Below are positions 57,852-64,000 of a stretch of DNA of 64,000 nt, in pieces. The stretch is from Haloarcula salinisoli (GTDB taxonomy: Archaea; Halobacteriota; Halobacteria; Halobacteriales; Haloarculaceae), in contig NZ_RKLQ01000001.1 of NCBI RefSeq assembly GCF_019599405.1, positions 1,116,001 through 1,180,000 on the forward strand. Reading direction: 5' to 3'. The position numbers and the translations under genes are program-made. Under the pieces are notes generated by a model. It did no database searches. It was not told where the DNA came from and worked only from the letters and a program-made list of their open reading frames with translations. Position 1 is the stretch's first letter. Every line of letters starts with the position of its first letter.

Positions 57852-59502
57852 ACACGAGCGATACGAGGCTGTCGTCGTGGGCTGTGGACCCGGCGGTGCC
57901 GCTGCGGCAGCTGCGCTGGCCCGAAACGGCGTCGAGACCCTGGTTCTGGAGCGCGGTGTCGACGCCGGCTCGAAGAACGTTTCAGGCGGACTAATCTACG
58001 CCGAGGAGTCGGCACCGTACACCATCGAGAGTCTCTTCCCCGGCTTCCGCGAGCAGGCCACCGAACGACCGGTCACGGACAACTACATCCACAACGTCGC
58101 CGGCGACCGGGTGAAGACGTTCGACATCGGCGAGCTCCACCACCACGACACCGCCTGGGCCGATTCGGTGCTCCGGCGGCCCATGGACTCGTGGCTGGCC
58201 GAGCGCGTCCACGAGCGCACCCGCGAGACCGGCGGCGGGCTCCTGACCGAGATACACGTCACTGGGCTCCTGCGAGAGGACGGCGAAATCGTCGGCGTCC
58301 GGACCGAGGAGCTAGAGCCCATCGAGGCGGACCTCGTCGTCGCCGCCGACGGCGTCAACTCGGAGCTGGCCAGGGACGCCGGGCTGATGGACTGGGACGA
58401 CCCTTCGGAGTGGTTCCAGGGCGTCAAGGCCGTCGTCGACATGGACCCGGCCGTCCTCGACGACCGGTTCGACATCGCCCCCGACGAGGGTGAGGCCCAC
58501 CTGTTCTCGGGGGACCTCTTCGAGGGGGTGCGGGGCGGCGGGTTCCTGTACACCAACCGGGACTCCCTCTCTGTCGGCACGGTGTTCCACCTCGACTCGC
58601 TGGCCGACGAGCGCGCCGAACCGCAGGAACTGCTGGATGCCCTGCTCACGCACCCGCTGCTGGCCCAGTGGCTCGGCGACGACTATCGCGAACGGGAGTA
58701 CAGCGCCAAACTCGTCCCGGACTCGAAGAAGGTGGCCCACGAATCACCCCACCGAGACCGGCTCGTCCTGGTGGGCGACGCCGCCGGCCAGATGCAGGCA
58801 CAGGGCCCCATCATCAAGGGGATGAACCACGCCGTCACCGCCGGGGCGCTCGCCGCCGAAGGGTTCGCGGACGCCCGTTCCCGGGGCGACCCGCACCGCG
58901 CAGGGGAGTTCTACGAGCGAAAACTCCGCGAGGAGGGCGTCATGGCCAAGCTACGGCCCCGGAGCTACGACCTGGTCGGCCGTCTCGGCGAGGTCGACCT
59001 CGTCGACAGGGCAACCACCGCAGTCGCTGACTCCGCGCTGGGGCGACTCGGCGTGCGGGCGGCGCCAGGGCTTCTCGAACGAGCGTACAACTCACCCCGG
59101 CTCGTGGCGATGATTCCCGACACCGGACTGCCCTACGTGACGCTCCCGACCGTCATCGCCGAAGAGCTGGGCGAGGCCGTCGACGCGGAGAACCGCGTCG
59201 ACCCGCCCGAACTGGACGAGCGCATCGGCGACCTGACCTACGACGTTGGCGAGCCCCACATCCGGCTGGTCGACAACTCCTTTACAGCTTCTGGGACGGC
59301 CGTCACCGCCTGCCCGGTCAGCGCCGAAGACTTCGGCGGCGGCTGTTACCGCGACGAGCGGGTCCGGACCAAAGGCCACGAGGAACATCTCGTCAGTCTC
59401 GACACCCAGCCCTGCGTCGAGTGTGGCACCTGCGCCATCGTCGCCGACACCGAGTGGGAACACCCCGCCGGAGGGAAAGGCGTGGACTTCGACCAGGGGT
59501 GA
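57844..59502 (+). CDS. fixC: FixC-FixX fusion, ETF:quinone oxidoreductase-type flavoprotein
   Basis: The 552-residue protein has an N-terminal FAD domain (VVVGCGPGGAAAAAALARNG near 9-28; KNVSGGLIY near 44; LVVAADGVNS near 160; DRLVLVGDAAGQMQAQGP near 302) of the FixC/ETF-QO type and a C-terminal ferredoxin-like domain with CYRDER and the cluster motif CVECGTCAIV (FixX). FixC and FixX are separate genes in many organisms; here they are one chain. It delivers electrons from EtfAB to the quinone pool and could take part in bifurcation together with the neighbouring ferredoxin. The overlap with etfA shows coupling. Confidence 0.92.
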   Translation: MTEHERYEAVVVGCGPGGAAAAAALARNGVETLVLERGVDAGSKNVSGGLIYAEESAPYTIESLFPGFREQATERPVTDNYIHNVAGDRVKTFDIGELHHHDTAWADSVLRRPMDSWLAERVHERTRETGGGLLTEIHVTGLLREDGEIVGVRTEELEPIEADLVVAADGVNSELARDAGLMDWDDPSEWFQGVKAVVDMDPAVLDDRFDIAPDEGEAHLFSGDLFEGVRGGGFLYTNRDSLSVGTVFHLDSLADERAEPQELLDALLTHPLLAQWLGDDYREREYSAKLVPDSKKVAHESPHRDRLVLVGDAAGQMQAQGPIIKGMNHAVTAGALAAEGFADARSRGDPHRAGEFYERKLREEGVMAKLRPRSYDLVGRLGEVDLVDRATTAVADSALGRLGVRAAPGLLERAYNSPRLVAMIPDTGLPYVTLPTVIAEELGEAVDAENRVDPPELDERIGDLTYDVGEPHIRLVDNSFTASGTAVTACPVSAEDFGGGCYRDERVRTKGHEEHLVSLDTQPCVECGTCAIVADTEWEHPAGGKGVDFDQG

Positions 59503-59508
59503 CCGCTC

Positions 59509-59868
59509 GTGAGCAAGGCAATCTCTGTCCGGATTCGGCAACTCGGACGCAGGGCGGAGCGGACCGCCGACGGCTTCGACCCGGACCCGCCCGACGAGGC
59601 CCGCGCCGAGGAGCTACTCCGCCAGGGCGTCGGCCCGACGGTCGCCCTCTACTGCGAGGCCCGAACTGGCGACGCCTGGCACCGCTTCGACGAGGCGGAG
59701 TTCGAACGACTCGAAGCGACCCTGGACCGCTGGCTCTCGCTGTACGCCGCCTGTTACGGCGTCGACATCGACGGGACCTACCCGGTTCGGACCGCCGCGG
59801 AGCTACTGGTCGACACCCACGATATCGGCGACGTGGCTACGGTACTCACCGGCGTCCCGGACCGATAG
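59509..59868 (+). CDS. Unknown 119-residue protein at the end of the etf-fix operon
   Basis: This GTG-started protein follows fixCX by 6 bp. It is acidic and helical with no cluster cysteines or membrane segment. The central ALYCEARTGDAWHRFDEAEFERLEATLDRWLSLYAACYGVDIDG looks like a compact helical domain. Its constant place at the operon end makes an accessory or regulatory role in electron transfer likely, but no family is recognised. Confidence 0.7.
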   Translation: MSKAISVRIRQLGRRAERTADGFDPDPPDEARAEELLRQGVGPTVALYCEARTGDAWHRFDEAEFERLEATLDRWLSLYAACYGVDIDGTYPVRTAAELLVDTHDIGDVATVLTGVPDR

Positions 59869-59946
59869 CGGGGGGAGCCACCTGGGAACAACCTCGCACG
59901 GTGTCCGCGATAACCTTTGACGTGTTGGGGCGTGGTACCGTGTAGC

Positions 59947-60678
59947 ATGGAACTCACCGAGCCACTGCAGTTCGACCACCCGGACAGGCGGGAAATATAC
60001 GAGTACGTCGAGTCCCGCGGGACCGTCTCCGCCGAGCAGGTTCGCCAGGCGCTGGGCATGGAACAGCATCCCTTCGGCCACCACCTCGTCATTCTCAGAC
60101 GCAAGGGGATGGTGTCACGCACTGGCGACGAACTTCGCATCGCCTACGAGGACACGGAGAGCCACTCCTACGAGACGGCGGAGGCGGAAATCACCATCCG
60201 ACAGGCCCGCCAGGAGGACCTCGACGGGCTGGTCGGAGCGATTCGAGCCGCCATCGGCAGCGGGGAGTACGTCGACGCCGAGACGGTCGCGGACATCGTC
60301 GACAGCGAGGGCGTCATCATGCGCCACAACGACGTGGAGTCGCGCATCTTCTTCGTCGCCACCGTGGACGGTGACGTGGTGGGCTGGGTCCATCTGGAAC
60401 GCCCCGAGACGGCGAAGCTCAGCCACACGGCCGAACTCACGGTGGGTGTCCTCGCCCAGTACCGCGGTCAGGGTATCGGTAGCCGATTGCTAGAGCGTGG
60501 CACGGAGTGGGCGGCCCAGCGGGGCACCGAGAAGCTCTACAACTCCGTTCCCTCGACGAACGATGCGGCAATCGAATTTCTGGAGGCCCACGGCTGGGAG
60601 ACCGAAGCGGTCCGGGCGGACCACTACAAACTCGGCGACGAGTACGCCGACGAGGTGATGCTGGCCCGGGCGCTGTAG
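59947..60678 (+). CDS. Winged-helix / GNAT acetyltransferase fusion
   Basis: The 243-residue protein has an N-terminal winged helix (about 8-68; PDRREIYEYVESRGTVSAEQVRQAL, HHLVILRRKGMVSR) fused to a GNAT acetyltransferase (about 82-243). The acetyl-CoA loop is VGVLAQYRGQGIGSRLLERG near 168-187, and NSVPSTNDAAIEFLEAHGWETE is the usual motif B. It may acetylate a protein or small molecule under control of its DNA-binding part, or be a regulator whose ligand site is a GNAT fold. Start ATG 59947. Confidence 0.88.
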   Translation: MELTEPLQFDHPDRREIYEYVESRGTVSAEQVRQALGMEQHPFGHHLVILRRKGMVSRTGDELRIAYEDTESHSYETAEAEITIRQARQEDLDGLVGAIRAAIGSGEYVDAETVADIVDSEGVIMRHNDVESRIFFVATVDGDVVGWVHLERPETAKLSHTAELTVGVLAQYRGQGIGSRLLERGTEWAAQRGTEKLYNSVPSTNDAAIEFLEAHGWETEAVRADHYKLGDEYADEVMLARAL

Positions 60679-60715
60679 CGGCCTCACTGGCAGGTCAGCC
60701 CGCGACCCGGCCGAC

Positions 60716-60880
60716 TCAGGGCCACTCGCCCTCGCGGCCAGGCAGGGGCTCCGGGACCACGCCGTCCTCGGTCGCGGGACCGCGCGCGTGAGCCGGGCAG
60801 ACCTGCCTGTCGTCGGCCCACGGAATCCGGAGTCGCACCGCCGCGGTGCGCTCACAGCCGTCTGCGTCACAGGTCGTCAT
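60716..60880 (-). CDS. Small zinc-finger protein of 54 residues
   Basis: The frame opens with ATG 60880 and gives MTTCDADGCERTAAVRLRIP followed by WADDRQVCPAHARGPATEDG and a short Pro-rich end to TGA. C4-x4-C9 and C28-x2-H31 are a plausible zinc site, as in many short haloarchaeal CxxC proteins. Third-codon positions are strongly G/C. An AATAAT-type box at about 60896-60903 lies 16-23 nt upstream. A longer antisense-frame ORF here (arginine-rich) does not look real. The gene is easy to miss because it is short. Confidence 0.6.
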   Translation of the reverse strand: MTTCDADGCERTAAVRLRIPWADDRQVCPAHARGPATEDGVVPEPLPGREGEWP

Positions 60881-60959
60881 ACGGAAGGCTGTAGATTATT
60901 TTCGAGTAGCGCCGACCACTGGGTCGTCGCGTACTGGGAAATCACTCCGGAAATCCGTA

Positions 60960-61448
60960 TCATAGCAACGCGACGCCAAACATCGCAAGCAGTATCGACC
61001 CGGTCAGCAGCGCCTGCGCGACGCTCGAGGCCAGCATCCCGGCGGTCGTGACGAGGGCGGCCTTCAGTCCCTGCCGGGCGTCCTGCTGCCGGTAGAACTC
61101 CACGGCAAAGACGGTCGCGGCGACCCCGAGGATGATACCCAGCGGGCCGGTGACGAAGAACAGCACCAGCGCGACGACGCCCGCGAGCAGCGCCGTCGTA
61201 TTCGAGGCCCCGCCGGCTCGGGCCGCGATGGCCCCGCCGAACCAGTCAACGACCAAGGTCAGGACGCCGACGATGACGAGCGCGACCAGGAGACCGAGCC
61301 CCGGCTCTCCGGTCGCGTACCAGTGGGTGAACACGCCTGCGAGCGAGAGCAGGGCGCCCGGGACCTGCGGGACCAGACTGCCGACGACCCCGCCCACGAG
61401 CAACAGGAAGGCCAGCACCACCAGCCCGGTCTCGATGGTGAGAAACAT
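60960..61448 (-). CDS. DUF456 family membrane protein
   Basis: The 162-residue protein has about five hydrophobic helices (TGLVVLAFLLLVGGVVGSLVPQVPG at the start; GLLVALVIVGVLTLVVDWFGG; NTTALLAGVVALVLFFVTGPLGIILG; ...LLTGSILLAMFGVALL). The Pro/Gly-rich VPQVPGALLSLAG and GPLGIILG loops are typical of DUF456 (UPF0-type small membrane proteins). Function of the family is unknown. It lies 7 bp downstream of tmcA and may be co-transcribed with it. Confidence 0.85.
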   Translation of the reverse strand: MFLTIETGLVVLAFLLLVGGVVGSLVPQVPGALLSLAGVFTHWYATGEPGLGLLVALVIVGVLTLVVDWFGGAIAARAGGASNTTALLAGVVALVLFFVTGPLGIILGVAATVFAVEFYRQQDARQGLKAALVTTAGMLASSVAQALLTGSILLAMFGVALL

Positions 61449-61455
61449 CAGGTGT

Positions 61456-63735
61456 CTACGGATGTTCGCGGTAGAGGCGTGTCAACGTTTCGACCGCACC
61501 CCCGACGGCCCGTTTGCACTCGCGCTCGGAGACAAACTCCATCTCGGTGGCGACCTCTGTCCAGGGGCGAGCCTGCAACACCTTCCGGACGAGCAGCCGC
61601 TCCTCGCGGGTGGACAGGGCGTCCGGGTCGGCCGGGGCCACGAAGTGCCGGAGTGCGAGCCGTCGGAACGGGGCCGGATTCGTATCGAGGATAGACGCGC
61701 CAGTGGGGAGGCCGGCGACGAGGCGCCACTCCCACGCCGAAAGGTCGGAACTGGGCTCGGCGTCGGCGGCCGCGAGCGCGCCACGGACCACGTCGGGGGC
61801 TGCGTCGTCGAGGGCGTCGGTCAGCGTGGCGCCGATTCGGTCACAGAACCAGCCGCTGTGACGGGCCGAAAGCTCGCGGCCGGCGTCGCTGCAGGGGTCT
61901 ATCATCACGGCCGAGTACTCCCCGCTGCGGTCGTTTCGCGACGTCGAGAGGTGGAGTATCCGGTAGCCGTTGGTCCGCCAGAAATCGAGGAGTTCGGGCG
62001 TGGCGCCAAAGCCGACGCCAAGCCAGTCCACGTCGTCGGCGAACTCCCGTCGTATCTCCGAGAGCAGCTTCGAGCCCAGCCCCCGCGAGCGGACGGCGCC
62101 GTGGGTGGCGATGCGGAGGACGCGCTGGCCGACGGGGACCCCCGCCTCCCGGTCACGGAGCTGGGTCGTCAGCACGTCCGGAAGCATGTTGCCACGGATT
62201 CGTCCGCCCTCGTACATCCGCTCGCGCGTCTCGCTGTCGAGAGCGCCCTCCCGGGCCAGCAGCGCCACGGCGACGACGTGACCGCCGTCAGAACTCCGTT
62301 CTGACGAGGATCGCCTCGCGTCGCTCGGCTCACCGTCCTGTGTCAGCGCCCGCACGGTGAGATTCGGCGCGTCCAGCAACCGCGCGAGGTCGGTCGGCTC
62401 CGTCCGGTAGTGGGCCAGCACGAGCAGCCCGAACGCTTCCCGGAGTAGCTGCTCGTCGGCCAGCAGCTCCGACGACGTGAGCTGCCGGTAAGTGGCGGTC
62501 TCGGGGGTCGCGTCGCCGACGACTTGTGCGACTGGCGGCCGCGCGTCCAGCAGGAGCGCCCGGAACGCCCACACCTCCACGGGGTCGGCCTCGGCGTACC
62601 GTATCGGTTCGGTCATCGAAACCTCGGTGACTACGTGCTCGGCGTCGTCGAGCCGGTCGCGAAAGCGAACCGAGAACCCCCGGCCAGCGCCCTCGTAGCC
62701 GTGGACGGTCGTGGTGAAGGCCACCGACGGGGCCGAAAGCAGCGCTTCGAGCCGCCGGACCGGCAACGCGGCGGCCTCGTCGACGAGCACGACGTCCGGC
62801 TCCTCGGGCAGGTCGACCGCCTGGGACGGCGGCTCGTATCGGATGTAACCCTCGTCGCCGCTTGCAGTTCTGACGGTCAATCGCTGGGGGGCGTCATCCT
62901 GGTCGCCCTCGACCGACACCCCCAGCGTCTCTAGCAGCGCCGCGGCGCGATTGAACACTTCTCCGGCGCTGCGATACTGTGGGGCGGTCACCAGCACGTC
63001 AAGCCCTTCTCGGGCGAGGTTCGCGGCGGCCAGCCCCGCGGCGCTGGATTTCCCGCGACCACGGTCCGCTTCGACGACGACGGCGTGGCCGGGCTCGAGG
63101 AGCGCTTCGAGAGCGTGGACCGCGTCACGCTGGTCGGCACTCTGACAGGCCCCGTAGGTCGCCTCTGGGAAGGCGTGGTCGGCCGGTGGGTCGGCCGCTC
63201 GCCGGGGGCGACGCGGCGGCGGGTCGGTCAGCCCCGATTGCTCGACGGTGTCACCATCGCTGTCGACGGCGACGACGCCGATACCGCGGTGGGCTCGGAT
63301 AGTCTCGACCAGCCGACGCCGGAAGTGACCGGTCACCTGGTCTCGGTCGAAGGGCGGAACCGCGAGCGAGTCGTCGAACGCGTCCCGGCGCGCCGGCCAG
63401 TCGTCGAGGGGCGGCATCAACAGGAGGACCAGTCCGCCGCCGTCGACGGCGCCCACGGCGGTCCCGAGTGCGTTCGGTCGGCACGCCTCGTGGGCGTCCA
63501 CGACGACGGCCGACTGGGTCCGCCCCAGGAGTTCGGCGGCGCGTCGCTGGCCGTGGCGCTCGCAATCGAGGACCGGTTCGGGACCGAGGACAGTCGTCTC
63601 CTCGGCCGGAATGTCGGTCCCAGCTAGCGCCGTGGCCGCCCGCTCGCGGGTCAGTCGGGGGTCGCCGGCCAGCACGAGCACCCGCCGTTCGTCGGCTCGC
63701 TGGGCCTCGGCACGCAGCGCCCGCGCCAGTTCCAT
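61456..63735 (-). CDS. tmcA: tRNA(Met) cytidine acetyltransferase
   Basis: The 759-residue enzyme acetylates cytidines in RNA (ac4C), using ATP and acetyl-CoA. Domains are an N-terminal DUF1726-like region (about 1-190), an RecA-like helicase/ATPase (Walker A VEADRGRGKSSAAGLAA near 230, VVLVDEAAALPV near 335), and a GNAT domain (VLRIATHGAVRSRGLGSKLLSEIR near 547-570). The C-terminal tRNA-binding helical tail is also present. The start at MELARALRAE (63735) fits the family; a longer frame to 63840 adds a basic non-homologous stretch. TmcA in archaea modifies many RNAs, not only tRNA-Met. Confidence 0.95.
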   Translation of the reverse strand: MELARALRAEAQRADERRVLVLAGDPRLTRERAATALAGTDIPAEETTVLGPEPVLDCERHGQRRAAELLGRTQSAVVVDAHEACRPNALGTAVGAVDGGGLVLLLMPPLDDWPARRDAFDDSLAVPPFDRDQVTGHFRRRLVETIRAHRGIGVVAVDSDGDTVEQSGLTDPPPRRPRRAADPPADHAFPEATYGACQSADQRDAVHALEALLEPGHAVVVEADRGRGKSSAAGLAAANLAREGLDVLVTAPQYRSAGEVFNRAAALLETLGVSVEGDQDDAPQRLTVRTASGDEGYIRYEPPSQAVDLPEEPDVVLVDEAAALPVRRLEALLSAPSVAFTTTVHGYEGAGRGFSVRFRDRLDDAEHVVTEVSMTEPIRYAEADPVEVWAFRALLLDARPPVAQVVGDATPETATYRQLTSSELLADEQLLREAFGLLVLAHYRTEPTDLARLLDAPNLTVRALTQDGEPSDARRSSSERSSDGGHVVAVALLAREGALDSETRERMYEGGRIRGNMLPDVLTTQLRDREAGVPVGQRVLRIATHGAVRSRGLGSKLLSEIRREFADDVDWLGVGFGATPELLDFWRTNGYRILHLSTSRNDRSGEYSAVMIDPCSDAGRELSARHSGWFCDRIGATLTDALDDAAPDVVRGALAAADAEPSSDLSAWEWRLVAGLPTGASILDTNPAPFRRLALRHFVAPADPDALSTREERLLVRKVLQARPWTEVATEMEFVSERECKRAVGGAVETLTRLYREHP

Positions 63736-63889
63736 ACCGACTCTGCGAGACGGGCGGCCATGGAACTGACGGAACGCCCGTGGGGCCCACTGGTCGGCCA
63801 GTGTCCACGGTCTCGGTGGGTCCTGTGGAGCCCTCCCCACTCGCTCGGTTCACCTGCGATACCCAGGATTGATAGCTGGGACGCTAGGG

Positions 63890-63894
63890 TTTTA
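63890..63894 (+). promoter_or_regulatory. TATA-like box of the last gene
   Basis: TTTTA is centred 28 nt before ATG 63920, consistent with a leaderless transcript. Confidence 0.45.
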
Positions 63895-63919
63895 CCCCCC
63901 GACAGCGTTGGTGATTCCA

Positions 63920-64000
63920 ATGCCACAGGTCGTGGTCCCGGTCCGCTATCCGCTGACGAAAGACTCCAGACGGACGCTGGCCGAGGCAATCAAAATCGCC
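63920..64000 (+). CDS. N-terminal start of a probable universal-stress-type protein, cut by the window
   Basis: Twenty-seven codons are present: MPQVVVPVRYPLTKDSRRTL, then AEAIKIA. The pattern VVVPVRYPLT followed by S-R-R-T-L-A-E-A resembles haloarchaeal UspA-like proteins (first strand then helix). It is divergent from tmcA and has a TATA-like box at 63890-63894. Too little is visible for a firm call. Confidence 0.5.
   Translation, partial: MPQVVVPVRYPLTKDSRRTLAEAIKIA

Noticed and set aside
60490-60870. 126-residue minus-strand frame
   Set aside because: Arg/Pro/Ser-rich and overlapping the GNAT gene; the 54-residue frame at 60716-60880 has a better composition and a Cys/His pattern.

Overview
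The window is chromosomal DNA from a halophilic archaeon (class Halobacteria). The evidence is high GC, strongly acidic proteins, archaeal transcription factors (TFB, TFE), archaeal tRNA methylase aTrm56, TmcA, a HalX response regulator, a PGF-CTERM surface protein, several RecA/KaiC-family ATPases and many genes with a TATA-like box 25-30 nt ahead of the start codon (leaderless transcripts). Genus cannot be fixed from the window alone. There is no rRNA, CRISPR array, insertion sequence or obvious provirus. Both ends are cut inside genes.

Layout. 0-4.3 kb: tail of a possible retropepsin-like zinc protease, AlkA-type DNA glycosylase, serine acetyltransferase, Hsp20 and a fused 3-hydroxyacyl-CoA dehydrogenase/enoyl-CoA hydratase. 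4.4-7.5 kb: two tRNA-Glu genes (UUC on +, CUC on -) face each other around a sugar nucleotidyltransferase, a tiny zinc protein and a DUF21 membrane protein. The DNA 3' of each tRNA carries copies of the tRNA 3' end and three palindromic modules bounded by inverted T-arm sequence. 7.5-22.6 kb: a membrane-anchored winged-helix regulator, a giant FAD/Fe-S D-lactate-type dehydrogenase, ThyX, a response regulator with a RecA-like partner, an intact PAS-GAF histidine kinase, superoxide dismutase, a 7TM degenerate histidine kinase, photolyase and a crotonase.

23.5-38.5 kb is a menaquinone region: menF-menD, menB and menA-menC-menE give isochorismate synthesis through prenylation in three transcription units. 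It is interrupted by a DnaJ-like membrane protein, a lower-GC SDR oxidoreductase, an acyl-CoA synthetase and a two-gene operon in which a double-domain KaiC homologue is translationally coupled to a LOV-PAS sensor protein. No menH or menG is visible.

38.5-48.7 kb holds small regulators, membrane and surface proteins, a decayed NAD-dependent epimerase, a Tat-exported DsbA-like lipoprotein with aTrm56, and the tfe-DUF2110-lipoprotein operon. 48.7-53.7 kb holds a little-characterised cluster: a possible 21-residue leader peptide, two membrane proteins with RCK-C/TrkA-C-like ends, a small protein, a MinD-like ATPase and a MinD-KaiC-like fusion. 53.9-59.9 kb: a TFB, then a zinc/7Fe-type ferredoxin followed by etfB-etfA-fixCX and a small downstream gene, which is an electron-transfer (Fix) module to quinone that fits with the menaquinone genes. 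59.9-64 kb: a winged-helix/GNAT fusion, a 54-residue zinc-finger gene, a DUF456 membrane protein, TmcA and the start of a probable universal-stress-type protein.

Identifications rest on reading motifs and remembered family features. No database search was run.
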